Part shown: positions 1 to 9,195 of the stretch, one piece after another
Numbering within the stretch: the first letter of the stretch is position 1
Layout: each line of letters begins with the position of its first letter
Source of the DNA: Deltaproteobacteria bacterium
GTDB lineage: Bacteria > Myxococcota_A > UBA9160 > UBA4427
DNA length: 64,000 nt
NCBI GenBank assembly: GCA_002719955.1
Contig: PBFW01000013.1
Coordinates: 50,432-114,431 of the forward strand
Direction: 5' to 3'
The notes under the pieces: model-generated
The model's input: only the letters and a program-made list of their open reading frames with translations
The model's database searches: none
What the model was told of the DNA's origin: nothing
Made by a program: the position numbers and the translations under genes

Positions 1-774
1 GGTTTCACGCCTCCGGACGATTTCGAGGGCCTCTGCCCGGATACGGAACCGCTCGGCCCGTGGCTGGGCTGCGCGCTCGAGGAGAGGGTCTCCTACACCT
101 ACAACATGGGCACGAAGATCAACGGTCTTCATCATGTCGGGATCGCGGGAAAATTCTATAACGGGGTCGCCGGAGCCGACATCTCCAGGACCTGGGGAAC
201 GACCCGGCTCGGCCAGGAAACGCAGGGTCCCATCGTGACGCGCGGCGTGCTCATCGACGTCCTCGGCCAGAAGGTCGCAGCAGGCGAAGAGGCTGATCTC
301 GAGAGGCTCTCGAATGGTCGCCCCATGCTACGGGAGGGATACCGGATCACGCTCGAGGACATCGAAGCGACCCTCGAATGGGAGGGCGTGACGGATCCGA
401 TCGGTCCCGGCGACGTGATTCTGCTGCGCTCCGGGTGGCGCGAATTAATCGACCTCGACCCCACTCGCTACCTCGAAGGACGGCAACCGGGACCCTTCCT
501 GCGCGAGTGCCGCTGGCTCGCCGCGAAGCGACCCGCGATCATCTGTGTCGATAGTTGGTTCTTCGGCACGGGCTTCGATGATCTGCCGAGAACCATGCTC
601 TGCCATCAGGAGGTCGCCGTGCACTACGGGGTCCGCGTCGGCGAAGCCGTCCGCGCGGATGGCCTCGCCGAGGACGGGGTCTACGATTTCGTCTTCTGCT
701 TCGGCTCTTCGAACGCGCGCGGCGCCGTCTCGAGCAACACGCCGCCGATCGCTCTGGGACAGCCCGCGCTCTGA
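1..774 (+). CDS. Cyclase family protein (kynurenine formamidase-like), 5' partial
   Basis: The frame is open from base 1 through an ATG at 106 to the TGA at 772-774, so the true start lies outside the window and the ATG at 106 is internal. The visible 257 residues have the layout of the cyclase/kynurenine-formamidase-like hydrolases (PF04199): a central segment on organising a ring-hydrolysing metal site, a stretch ending AAKRPAIICVDSW, and a late CHQEVAVHYGVRV segment. Members open cyclic amides or esters with a metal-activated water. The N-terminal metal-binding region is not visible, so activity cannot be judged and the substrate is unknown. The gene points toward a block of frameshifted minus-strand genes and shares no operon with them. 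Confidence 0.7.
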   Translation, partial: GFTPPDDFEGLCPDTEPLGPWLGCALEERVSYTYNMGTKINGLHHVGIAGKFYNGVAGADISRTWGTTRLGQETQGPIVTRGVLIDVLGQKVAAGEEADLERLSNGRPMLREGYRITLEDIEATLEWEGVTDPIGPGDVILLRSGWRELIDLDPTRYLEGRQPGPFLRECRWLAAKRPAIICVDSWFFGTGFDDLPRTMLCHQEVAVHYGVRVGEAVRADGLAEDGVYDFVFCFGSSNARGAVSSNTPPIALGQPAL

Positions 775-901
775 ACTCCTGCCCACGATGGCGGGCGGCG
801 GCCAGCCTTGCAGCGGGGCCGGGCCCACCAGCCGAGATCGTCAGAGGACGATCGTCGCGACCGTCATCACCCTCCACGCCCCAAACTCGTCGCCCGCGCG
901 C

Positions 902-1424
902 TCATTTCCCCGCTTCGCCCATTGCGCCGAGAACCAGCTCGCGCGCGTAGATCGGCAGACCGCGCGTCGGTGATCGGCCACCATTGCCGGAGCTGGTGTT
1001 GACGATCTGCCCCTCCTCGCCCTGCTCGAGCAGGAGTGGCACGAACGAGCGCAACCCGTGAATGACCCTCATGATATTCACCGAGAGGATCCACTCCCAA
1101 TCGTTCAGATCGCATTCCCACATGAATCCACCACCCGGTGCACGAGCGCCCCCGCGTTATTGCACACGATATGGACCGCGCCTAACTCACGAAGGGCCGC
1201 GTTCCGGAGCTCGTCGACGGAGGACTGGAAGCGGACATCGCACACGACGCCCTGGGCGGCCCCCCCTCCTGCTCGAACGACTTCACCGCGGCGGTGAGGG
1301 AAGTCTCCTCGACATCCGAGATCACCACTTTCATGCCCTCTTCCGCAAAGCGGCGCGCCATCGCGAGTCCGATCCCGCTCGCCGCCCCGGTGACGACCGC
1401 CACGCGTCCGCTCAGCTCTTTCAT
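902..1424 (-). pseudogene. Frameshifted and truncated short-chain dehydrogenase (SDR)
   Basis: From ATG 1424 the minus strand reads a classical SDR N-terminus (MKELSGRVAVVTGAASGIG, the TGxxxGxG NAD(P)-binding motif). The reading then jumps frame near the seven-C run at 1260-1266, continues as VCDVRFQSSVDELRNAALRE up to the NNAG motif, jumps again near 1128-1143, and resumes as WECDLNDWEWILSVN up to the catalytic-serine strand (NTSS). The YxxxK catalytic motif and the rest of the Rossmann fold are absent, and the frame ends at 902. At least two indels plus loss of the C-terminus make a functional product unlikely. The homopolymer position leaves room for sequencing error at the first site, but not for the missing end. 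Confidence 0.8.
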
Positions 1425-1439
1425 GATTTCGGCCCTCGC

Positions 1440-2207
1440 TCAACGATTCCAGAAGAAATAGCCGTACCGCTGATGCACGAAGGGAGCGATCCAGTCGCCC
1501 GGGACGCGATCGACGATCTCGGCACCTGCACGGATTCGAATTCGACATAGTGGAGACGCACCAAGCGGCGGACGCGAATATCGACAATGGGATCGATCGC
1601 TGAGTCACGCAGGATGACCTCGCCCTCCACGCGTTCCCAGGGGCTGACGTCGTAGGTACGCCGACAATGGACGAGGACGGGATCCTGATCGAAACCCTTG
1701 TCATCGGGCAAGATCATGAATTTGAAATAGAAGTCGAGCGTTTCGCACGGGGGCGGGACGGGCAGCGTCTCGACGACACGGCCGCGCAGCTCGGCGTAGG
1801 CGATTCCTCCGCGAACGATCGTCGCCCCGACGCCATCGCCCACCCGCTCGATGCTGCAGTCGGCGATCTTCTTGGGCTCACCCCAGGTCGCTCGGCCCCC
1901 CGACCACGGCGGCTTCGCTTCCCATCGGCATCGCGAGTCCATACTCGCCCTGAAGGTCGCCGTGGGCCGCGCGCACGGTGATATTTCCGATCCCGAAGCC
2001 GGCACCGCTCTCCATCTCGACCTGTCCGATGCTGAGATGGACGATGGGCTTGAGGCCCGGCACCAGGGGTCGGGGTAGGACGGACGCGATGATCTCCGGA
2101 TCGGTCTCGTAGTCCGCCCAGAGGGCCTTGGCAGTGGCCTTGACCGGGGCTGAACGTGTTCCACCGCTCGGTTCAGCGACTCGTGCCGCATATCTCACGC
2201 AGGTCAT
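1440..2207 (-). pseudogene. Acetoacetate decarboxylase-like protein, two frameshifts
   Basis: The start is ATG 2207, preceded at ideal spacing by AGGAGGACCGG. Three consecutive frames together give one acetoacetate-decarboxylase-family protein (PF06314). The first runs from MTCVRYAARVAEPSGGTRS to the GLAMPMGSEAAVVGG segment. The second continues GEPKKIADCSIERVGDGVG to about 1530. The third ends PGDWIAPFVHQRYGYFFWNR, with the stop at 1440-1442. Frame changes fall near the six-C run around 1893-1898 and near 1525-1535. The strong Shine-Dalgarno site and near-complete length suggest recent damage or uncorrected sequencing indels rather than old decay. It lies head-to-tail between the broken SDR and the broken TetR gene, which would have formed one operon. 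Confidence 0.75.
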
Positions 2208-2265
2208 CTCCGGTCCTCCTGTGTGATTTCGTCCTTTGCATCCTTCGGGATCACCGCCGACTGCT

Positions 2266-2872
2266 CTACGCCGTCCCCGAACGCCCCTCGATCGAATCGC
2301 ACAGGAATCGAGAAGCATTTTCGAGCTGCTCGCGAATCGGATAGCCGTCCTGATTCGCCCAATCGATCATGATCCGATAGAAGGTTCCGATCACCGCATC
2401 GCAGAGCGTTTCGAGCGGGTGCTCCGCCGCGACATCGCCCACCGCGATGCCCTCCTCGAGCAATCCGATCATCGCTCCCCGGGCCGCCTGCAGATCCGCC
2501 GAGCCGAAGAGGACGGCGACGAGCGCCGCGAGCAGCTCGGGATGGGGCGGTCCCCGCTGCAACGAGACCTCGACGCTGTGCAAGAAAAAGAGGCTGAGAC
2601 GCTCGCGCGTCGACTGTCCTCGCTCATGGGCGGCGGCGATCCGAGCCGTCACCTCGGCAGTCGCGTCGATCCCCAGTTGATGGACGACATCTCGCTTGCT
2701 CGGGAAATGATTGAAGAAGGTCCGCAGGGCGATATCGGCCTGATCGCAGATGGCCTCGACCTTGGTGGCCTCGATGCCGTGCTCGACGAAGAGCCCCCGG
2801 CGGAAGTCAGGATTCGACCTCGCACCTCGCGTTTATTCCGCTCTGTCCGGCTCTCCGGCTCTCCGGCTTCAC
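2266..2872 (-). pseudogene. TetR-family regulator, frameshifted near the N-terminus
   Basis: The minus strand reads a TetR helix-turn-helix (LFVEHGIEATKVEAICDQ, then ALRTFFNHFPSKRDVV) followed by a ligand-binding domain ending at 2266. That frame has no start: it is closed by a stop at 2833-2835 with no ATG, GTG or TTG before the HTH. The expected N-terminus (RTERNKREVRGRILTSA) sits one frame away and joins at the five-C run 2794-2798, so one base appears to be missing there. The true start is unclear; a GTG at 2872 in a third frame is one candidate. The gene is divergent from the MaoC operon and heads the broken minus-strand group, so it may once have controlled both. Confidence 0.75.
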
Positions 2873-3080
2873 GGGAGCAAAGACAAATTCTACTGCAGCT
2901 GAGTGCAAGGCTGCATCCGAGTGCATATCATGGTTCAATTAAGGGGCCCGGCCGAGTCGGATAGGAAGAGCGCGAGACCCGATGATTCTTCGTCGAGGCG
3001 AGAGACCTCGCGACAGACGACGCCGCTTCGAAAACAGACCGGCCACCGATGGCCGATCACAGAATAGAGAGGTTGTAGCG

Positions 3081-4250
3081 ATGTCAGATTCCGAACCCCG
3101 AACCACGATGGACACAACGGAGGTCGACAAGTGGCTCGGTGTGCCGCTCGGTGGTGGCCAGTTCCACGACGATATCCACATCAACGATATCCGGCGTTGG
3201 GCGCAGGGGATGCAGAATCCGAATCCGCTCTATTTCGACAATGACTTCGCGGCGGAGAGCGTATTCGGCCAGATCGTCGCGCCTCAATCCTTCACCGTGA
3301 ATTGCACCGTCGGCCACGGGGCGACGCCCGCGATCCAGGGCTATATCGATGGCACGCATATGCTATTCGGCGGTGACGAGTGGTGGTTTAACGGCCCCCG
3401 TGTGCGGCCCGGCGATCGCGTCAAATCGGACAGGATGCTTTACGACTATGTCGTGAAGAACACGAAATTCGCCGGACCGACCATGTTCTCGCGCGGCGAC
3501 ACGACCTATATCAACCAGATCGGTGAAGTGATCGGCAAGCAGCGGTCGACCTCCATCCGCTATTTCGCGGAGGAGGCGGCGCGCATTGGCGGCGATTATG
3601 GTGAAGCGCGGGAGGATCCGGTCTGGTCCGATGAGGATCTCGAAAAGATCGAGAAGGAGAAATTCGAGTACTACCGAACCTTCCACGACATGGGACACGA
3701 AAAGCGCCTGATGGTGAAGGTCGGCGACACGCTACCGACTTGCCCGATCGGACCGCATACCGTCGCGAGTTTCACGACCGAGTGGCGCTCGTATACGATG
3801 ACGGTCTGGGGCGCGACCTACGACGAGGGCCTCTCCTCGACGCTCGAGGCCGGCTGGATTCCGGAGATGTCGCGAGACCCCGAAGGTCAGAAGATCGACC
3901 CCGCCGAAGGGGACGGCTTGTATCGAGGACCTTCGCGGGGCCACGTCCAGCCCCGCTACGCGCGCCTGATCGGGATGCCACGAAGCTATGGCTACGGCGC
4001 GACCATGGGCGGCTGGATCCTCGACTACCTGGCCAATTGGGCCGGGGAGCACGCTTTCGTGATCCACTCCGATATGAAATACACGGGCCCGGCGCATACC
4101 GGCGACGCCACCTACATGAACGGCGAGGTGACCGGCATCGACTACAGCAATGCCGATGGTCCGCTCGCCAATATTCATGTCCGGATGACGAATCAGAAGG
4201 ACGTCGTGCTAGCGAAGGGGGATGCACAAGTCCTGCTCCCGGCCGGCTAG
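3081..4250 (+). CDS. MaoC-like double-hotdog hydratase/dehydratase
   Basis: This 389-residue protein has two hotdog halves. The N-terminal half (residues about 15-170) resembles the FAS1-like/MaoC N-terminal dehydratase domain (HINDIRRWAQGMQNPNPLYF, then FGQIVAPQSF). The C-terminal half (about 210-385) has an HXGXATMGGWILD-type helix and a GDATYMNGEV strand. Such proteins hydrate or dehydrate acyl-CoA thioesters in beta-oxidation or in side-chain degradation. ATG 3081 is preferred over an in-frame ATG at 2982 because AGAGAGGTTGTAGCG sits just before it and conservation begins there. It leads an operon with an acyl-CoA synthetase and an MFS transporter, pointing to uptake and activation of a carboxylic acid. 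The exact substrate is not evident. Confidence 0.85.
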   Translation: MSDSEPRTTMDTTEVDKWLGVPLGGGQFHDDIHINDIRRWAQGMQNPNPLYFDNDFAAESVFGQIVAPQSFTVNCTVGHGATPAIQGYIDGTHMLFGGDEWWFNGPRVRPGDRVKSDRMLYDYVVKNTKFAGPTMFSRGDTTYINQIGEVIGKQRSTSIRYFAEEAARIGGDYGEAREDPVWSDEDLEKIEKEKFEYYRTFHDMGHEKRLMVKVGDTLPTCPIGPHTVASFTTEWRSYTMTVWGATYDEGLSSTLEAGWIPEMSRDPEGQKIDPAEGDGLYRGPSRGHVQPRYARLIGMPRSYGYGATMGGWILDYLANWAGEHAFVIHSDMKYTGPAHTGDATYMNGEVTGIDYSNADGPLANIHVRMTNQKDVVLAKGDAQVLLPAG

Positions 4251-4260
4251 ACGGCGAGTC

Positions 4261-5970
4261 GTGAAAATCACCGAAGCATCCGAAGCGCTGATCGGGAATG
4301 ATCCGAGTCGGCTGACGCTCGGTCGTTTTCTGAACGACGTGACGGCGGCCTATGCCGGGCGCGAGGCCGTCGTATTCGACGGCCAGCGCCTCGGCTATGC
4401 CGATATTCGTAGCGAGACCATCGAGATCGCCCGCGCGCTGGTGGGTGCGGGTGTGGTCAAGGGCACGCGGGTCGCGTTATTGATGCCGAACCGCCCCGAG
4501 TGGATCACGGCGGCCTTTGCCGTGGGCACGATCGGCGGCGTCGTGGTCCCCGTCAGCACGCTCGCGACCCCGGCTGAACGAGCGCACGTGCTCCGGCATA
4601 GCGATGCGGCGTTCCTGCTCGTGCAGCCCTCGCTGCTCTCGCGGGACTATCTCGACGAACTCACGGATCGCCATCCCGAAATCGGGACCAGCGTGCCTGG
4701 CCGCATCCGTTGTCCGGCGCTGCCTCAACTGCGGCAGGTCTTCGCGCTCCACGGCCCAGGGAGGGGCGCGATCCAGAGCTGGGACGCGTTGCGCGCGCTC
4801 GGGCGGGATGTGCCTCGAGAACTGATCGACGAGCTCGCGGACGAAGTAGAGCCCATGGACGATGCGTTCGTAATCTACACCTCGGGCTCGACCGCCCTGC
4901 CCAAGGGCGTCATCCATCGCCACCGCGCAGCGGTCACCCAGTTCTGGCGTTTCAAGGAACAATTTCGTCTCGACGCCGATGAACGCGTCTACAGCGCCCA
5001 ACCCTTCTTCTGGACCGCGGGGATCTCGATGACGCTCGGCTGCACGTTCGCGTCCGGGGGCACCCTCCTGCTCCAACAGGTCTTCGAACCCGGCGGAGCC
5101 CTCGAACTGATCGAATCTGAGGGCGCTACCGTCGCCTTTGCCTGGGCCCATCAATCCCACGCCCTGGCCGAACACCCCAGCGCAAAGGGCCGCGACTTGA
5201 GTTCCCTGCGCAAGGTGAGTTCCGACAGCCCGCTCGGCCGGCTCGCGGGGGCGGACGGCAACGCCTGGGGTCCCGGCGCCTCCTTCGGGCTGACTGAAAC
5301 CTTCACGATCTGTTCGTCGATCCCCTCGGACTCGGATCTGGATCTGCGCAGCAGCACTCATGGCCGAACGCTGCCCGGCATGGAGATCCGCATCGTCGAT
5401 CCCGAGAGCGGGGCCGTCTTGCCCGACGGAGAGCCCGGTGAGATCGAGGTGCGTGGGATCACGCTGATGCGCGGCTACCACAAGGTCGACACCGAAGCCG
5501 TGTTGGGTTCGGATGGCTATTTCGCCACCAACGACGGCGGGCATTTCGACGACAAAGGTTACCTGCACTGGACCGGTCGGCTCGGTGATCTGATCAAGAC
5601 CGGGGGCGCCAATGTCTCGCCCGGAGAAATCGAACGATTGCTCGACACGCGAGCCGATCTTCACACTGCGCGGGCCGTCGGCGTAGCCCATCCCACGCTG
5701 GGCGAGATCGTGGTGGTCTGCGCCGTCCCCGCTCCCGATGCCAATCCCTCCGAGGCCGATCTTCGAAGGTTCCTGAAGGGGCACCTCTCCGCCTACAAGC
5801 TGCCCCGCCGAACGCTCTTCCTCACGGAGGCAGAACTCAACCTGACCGCCAACAACAAGATTCGACTCGAGCCGCTCCGCAAGCTGGCGCTCGAAAAGCT
5901 GGAAGCGGAAGGAGCCGAGATCGCGGGCCACCGCTACCACGCGCATCTCGAGGACACCGGACGAGCATGA
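4261..5970 (+). CDS. AMP-dependent acyl-CoA synthetase/ligase
   Basis: A 569-residue ANL-superfamily enzyme that activates a carboxylic acid to an acyl-adenylate and then an acyl-CoA. Visible motifs in order are the phosphate-binding loop YTSGSTALPKG, the A5-type motif GLTETF, the YFATNDGGHFDDKGYLHWTGR adenylate-binding hinge region (aspartate and arginine), and a C-terminal lysine in the NNKIRLEPLRK segment. The GTG at 4261, ten bases after the upstream stop, is taken as the start; an ATG at 4222 would overlap the MaoC gene by 29 bases. It is followed by an overlapping MFS gene (ATGA at 5967), so the three genes are probably co-translated. Confidence 0.9.
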   Translation: MKITEASEALIGNDPSRLTLGRFLNDVTAAYAGREAVVFDGQRLGYADIRSETIEIARALVGAGVVKGTRVALLMPNRPEWITAAFAVGTIGGVVVPVSTLATPAERAHVLRHSDAAFLLVQPSLLSRDYLDELTDRHPEIGTSVPGRIRCPALPQLRQVFALHGPGRGAIQSWDALRALGRDVPRELIDELADEVEPMDDAFVIYTSGSTALPKGVIHRHRAAVTQFWRFKEQFRLDADERVYSAQPFFWTAGISMTLGCTFASGGTLLLQQVFEPGGALELIESEGATVAFAWAHQSHALAEHPSAKGRDLSSLRKVSSDSPLGRLAGADGNAWGPGASFGLTETFTICSSIPSDSDLDLRSSTHGRTLPGMEIRIVDPESGAVLPDGEPGEIEVRGITLMRGYHKVDTEAVLGSDGYFATNDGGHFDDKGYLHWTGRLGDLIKTGGANVSPGEIERLLDTRADLHTARAVGVAHPTLGEIVVVCAVPAPDANPSEADLRRFLKGHLSAYKLPRRTLFLTEAELNLTANNKIRLEPLRKLALEKLEAEGAEIAGHRYHAHLEDTGRA

Positions 5971-7259
5971 CGCAGGGGAACCTCTTCGATCCAAAGCAGC
6001 AGGATTCACCCGGCTATTCGAATTTCGTGCTCGGCGCACTCTTCGTCGTCTACATCTTCAATTTCGTCGACCGGCAGATCCTGGCAATCCTGATCCAGCC
6101 CATCAAAGAGGATCTCGGCGTCTCCGACACGATGATGGGGCTTCTGACGGGCCCGGTCTTCGTCATCTCCTACCTGCTCGCGGGCTTGCCCATGGCGCGC
6201 TGGGCGGATCGTCATTCTCGCGTGTGGCTGATCACGGTGGGGATGGTGGTCTGGAGCGCCATGACGGTCGCCTCGGGCCTGGCGCGCAATTTCATGCACT
6301 TGGCCGTCGCCCGACTCGGAGTCGGTCTCGGCGAAGCCTCCTTCACGCCTTCCGCCCACTCCCTCATCTCCGACTATTTTCCACCGGATCGGCGAGCGAC
6401 CGCCCTGGCGATCTTCGCGGCTGGGGCCGCTCTGGGGTCGATCGCCGGCTATCTGGGCGGCGGCTATATCGGTCAATATATCGGCTGGCACGAGGCGTTC
6501 CTCTACGTCGGCGCGCCCGGCCTCCTGGCCGCGGTCGTCTTTCGCTGGACCGTTCGCGACCCCGTCCGCGGGGCTTTCGACGGCCCCAAGACGGGCACGG
6601 CCGATCAACCGCTCGGGGAGGTGCTCCGCTACCTGATCAGGCGCCGCTCCTATGTTCTCATCGTCGCCTCGGCGATGCTCCACGGATTCTCGAGCTACGG
6701 CTCGAGCTATTGGATCCCGACCTTCTTGATCCGGGTTCACGGCCTCTCGCTCTCGCAGGTCGGTCTCATCCTGGGCGGCATCGTCGGGGTCGCCGGCTTC
6801 GTCGGCCAGATCATCGGGGGCCGCATCTCCGACGCGATGGGCCGACGCGATCTGCGCTGGTATATGTGGACGCCCGCCATCAGCTCGATCGTCGCCCTGC
6901 CCTTCCTGGTGGCCTTTCTCCTGATCCCGAACCTCTATTGGGCAATCGGCTTCTACATGCTCGGCGGATGGGCGGTGAATATGTGGACGGGTCCGACCTA
7001 CGCGATGGCCCAGGGCGTCGCAAAACCGCATATGCGCTCGATGGCCGCTGCCATCGTGATCTTCATGCTCAGTCTGGTGGGGGCCGGATTGGGGCCCTTG
7101 ATCGTCGGCGTGCTCAACGATTGGCTGGAACCCCGCTTCGGCGCTGAAGCCGTGCGCTATTCGCTCCTGGTCGTGATCGTCCCGCACACCCTGGCCTCGA
7201 TCTTCAACCTGATGGCTGCACGCACGCTCCGGGAGGACTTGCGGGAGGCCTCGTCGTGA
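5967..7259 (+). CDS. MFS transporter
   Basis: A 430-residue protein with about twelve hydrophobic membrane segments and the MFS cytoplasmic-loop signature between helices 2 and 3 (GLPMARWADRHSR), plus a related copy after helix 8 (GGRISDAMGRRD). The pattern matches spinster-like or hexuronate-like MFS carriers often found with catabolic gene sets. The start codon overlaps the stop of the acyl-CoA synthetase gene (ATGA), strong evidence for co-expression. Together with the MaoC hydratase and the synthetase it may import the acid substrate of this pathway, or export a product. Direction and substrate cannot be read from the sequence. Confidence 0.88.
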   Translation: MTQGNLFDPKQQDSPGYSNFVLGALFVVYIFNFVDRQILAILIQPIKEDLGVSDTMMGLLTGPVFVISYLLAGLPMARWADRHSRVWLITVGMVVWSAMTVASGLARNFMHLAVARLGVGLGEASFTPSAHSLISDYFPPDRRATALAIFAAGAALGSIAGYLGGGYIGQYIGWHEAFLYVGAPGLLAAVVFRWTVRDPVRGAFDGPKTGTADQPLGEVLRYLIRRRSYVLIVASAMLHGFSSYGSSYWIPTFLIRVHGLSLSQVGLILGGIVGVAGFVGQIIGGRISDAMGRRDLRWYMWTPAISSIVALPFLVAFLLIPNLYWAIGFYMLGGWAVNMWTGPTYAMAQGVAKPHMRSMAAAIVIFMLSLVGAGLGPLIVGVLNDWLEPRFGAEAVRYSLLVVIVPHTLASIFNLMAARTLREDLREASS

Positions 7260-7340
7260 TGCGCGCGAAGGGAGCGGGAAACGAATCGATCGTTCAGCGC
7301 TCGAGGGTCGATGACTCGGGCGTCTCGGCATCGCCTGGAC

Positions 7341-7952
7341 TCACGCCCTGGGCGCACGATCGCCCGTGATCATCTCGCGGAAGAGGGCGAAGAACGTCTC
7401 CCCGGTCGTCGCCAGATAGACGTGAGCGATCAGGAAGAGCGTGAGAAAATAACCGAGTATCAGGTGCAGGATCGCGATCGGCCATAACCCCGGCCTTCCC
7501 ATCACGTGCTCTGGCGCCAGGATCGGAAAGAGCAGGAGTACGCCCGAGGCCGTCGAGATCGGCATCAACACGTACATCACGATCGCATAGGCCAGCTGCT
7601 GGATATGATTATTTCGAAGCCCCGGGGAAATGGGCGGCGGGTCGCCACGGAACATTCCGTGCCCGTAATACTTGGCCTGCACGACCGTCGAATGAATGAA
7701 GTCGACATCGCCCGGCAGGTAATGGCGTTGATGACCGGAAACCACATTCGCGACGACGAAAAAGATCCAGAGAGCCGCGTTGGCGATTCCGGACGCATTA
7801 TGCGCCTTGACCGCAACCGAGAACGGAATCCATGCCCAGAACGTTCCCGCCAGATGCATGCTCAGGCCGGTCAACATCAGAATCAAGAAGAGCAGCGCCT
7901 GCATCGCGTGCCAGAGACGTAGCCAGAGTGGATTGACGATCTCAGTCTTCAT
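7341..7952 (-). CDS. Cytochrome b561-type membrane subunit (thiosulfate/formate-reductase gamma-like)
   Basis: A 203-residue protein with four to five hydrophobic helices and heme-b histidine candidates in helix 1 (WLRLWHAMQALLF), in the loop/helix pair near residues 50 and 115-120 (AHNASG, NHIQQLAY), and in the last helices (AILHLILGYF, LIAHVYLATTGE). This is the layout of the prokaryotic cytochrome b561/PhsC family that passes electrons between the quinone pool and periplasmic redox proteins. The start overlaps the end of the upstream heptaheme cytochrome gene by 11 bases. Together they probably form a membrane quinol-to-periplasm electron module serving the molybdoenzyme encoded divergently at 9979. 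Confidence 0.85.
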   Translation of the reverse strand: MKTEIVNPLWLRLWHAMQALLFLILMLTGLSMHLAGTFWAWIPFSVAVKAHNASGIANAALWIFFVVANVVSGHQRHYLPGDVDFIHSTVVQAKYYGHGMFRGDPPPISPGLRNNHIQQLAYAIVMYVLMPISTASGVLLLFPILAPEHVMGRPGLWPIAILHLILGYFLTLFLIAHVYLATTGETFFALFREMITGDRAPRA

Positions 7953-8880
7953 GCCGCCACCTCACCCGCAACGTATACACCACCCGCGCGAACCCGTGGA
8001 GCACGACGATTCCGACAACGGCCGTGAACAGAATCAGGCCCAAACGTTCAAGCATCGGACTTCGGCTGGATCCGACCACGTAGACATCCTCTCTCAGGCT
8101 ATTGCTGTGCTCGGCGCGTTGCGGTCCGTAGACGACGTCCAGGAGTAGCGAGATCGGCGTGTGGCAACTCGAACAGTCGCGGACCGCTTGATCCTTGCCC
8201 GTGACATCGTGGTGCGTGGATTCCGTATCGGCCGTATGACACGCGATGCATTTCACCTTGCGCAGGTGATTCGCATAATTGGGAAAGGTGTCGTGTGCGG
8301 ACCGCACGTCCTGCTGGGCGAAACGAGAGCGGCGCTCGGAGGTGGAACTGTGGCAACGCAGACATAAGGCATTGCTCTGATCGATTCTCAGCAATGCATC
8401 GCCGGAGTCGTTGATCGGTCGAAAAGCGTGCGGGTCGTGGCAGTCATGACAATCCATGCGGCCGAGATCTGTATTTCCGTGCACACTTTCCTTGAGATCG
8501 GCCTTTCGCTCCGGCAGGTGCAGCCATTCGAGTGCGGGATCTCCCTCGTGGCAGAGAACGCAGGAATAGAGCGCGGGCCTACCCGAACCGCGATGTGGGG
8601 GGGCAGCGTCATATCCCCTTTCATGGCAAGTGCGGCAGGCGAGCGACCCGTGCGAGGAGTTCTCGAAAGTGGTGGTGTCGATCGACAGGTAGATCGTGCG
8701 CCCCGCGACCGGATCATTGATCTGCCAATCATTGATACCGTGGCAGCTCTGACAGGCAGCGCTATCCGCGTCGAGCCTCCCCGCCGCCGCCACCACCGGG
8801 GAGGGCCAGCCACCAGCAAGGCCGAAAACGACCAGGCCGAAGGTCAACAATCGCTCCTTGTGTCCTGCGCAGCGACTCAT
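7942..8880 (-). CDS. Heptaheme cytochrome c, membrane-anchored
   Basis: A 312-residue protein with a signal peptide (RLLTFGLVVFGLAGGWPS then AAA) and seven CxxCH heme-binding motifs in order: CQSCH, CRTCH, CVLCH, CHDCH, CLRCH, CIACH and CSSCH. Numerous other histidines can serve as sixth ligands. A single C-terminal membrane helix (LGLILFTAVVGIVVLHGF) followed by a basic tail anchors it with the heme domain outside. The ATG at 8880 is chosen because the signal peptide follows directly; longer in-frame starts add an unlike N-terminus. It overlaps the cytochrome b561-type gene downstream. The probable role is to carry electrons from the membrane cytochrome b to a periplasmic terminal reductase. 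Confidence 0.9.
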   Translation of the reverse strand: MSRCAGHKERLLTFGLVVFGLAGGWPSPVVAAAGRLDADSAACQSCHGINDWQINDPVAGRTIYLSIDTTTFENSSHGSLACRTCHERGYDAAPPHRGSGRPALYSCVLCHEGDPALEWLHLPERKADLKESVHGNTDLGRMDCHDCHDPHAFRPINDSGDALLRIDQSNALCLRCHSSTSERRSRFAQQDVRSAHDTFPNYANHLRKVKCIACHTADTESTHHDVTGKDQAVRDCSSCHTPISLLLDVVYGPQRAEHSNSLREDVYVVGSSRSPMLERLGLILFTAVVGIVVLHGFARVVYTLRVRWRHED

Positions 8881-9195
8881 CGAGGACTCCTCGGCGGTAG
8901 GGCTCCGCCTCGCTGGAGAATCTCCAGGCGGCCGGAAATATGTGCGTCCAAATGTCTCACCAAGTGACAATTCTAGCAATCGAAGGTACAGATCGGAGGC
9001 AGTTGATTATGACTCTTCGCCGCGAGAAGGGTTGATCCATCCGGCCATCGTGTCGCGTGACAACCCGTACTCGGGCCATTGTACTCGGGAATCGCAACAG
9101 GCTGACCACCGTCCACGCGATCTTGAAGCCACTGAGTCCGATGACTGCAAGATTGGCACGTATGATGCTAGTTTCGTTCACCGGGAGCACACTCC

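Noticed and set aside
2900..2935. Two GAGTGCA direct repeats in the divergent region before the MaoC operon
   Set aside because: Short, unsymmetrical and without a third copy; could be chance.
4477..6039. 520-codon open frame antisense to the acyl-CoA synthetase
   Set aside because: It mirrors a strongly supported ANL ligase codon by codon, has no recognisable domain, and is expected from GC-rich third positions.
6006..7331. 441-codon antisense frame over the MFS transporter
   Set aside because: Extremely polar and His/Asp-rich translation, as expected from the complement of a hydrophobic gene.
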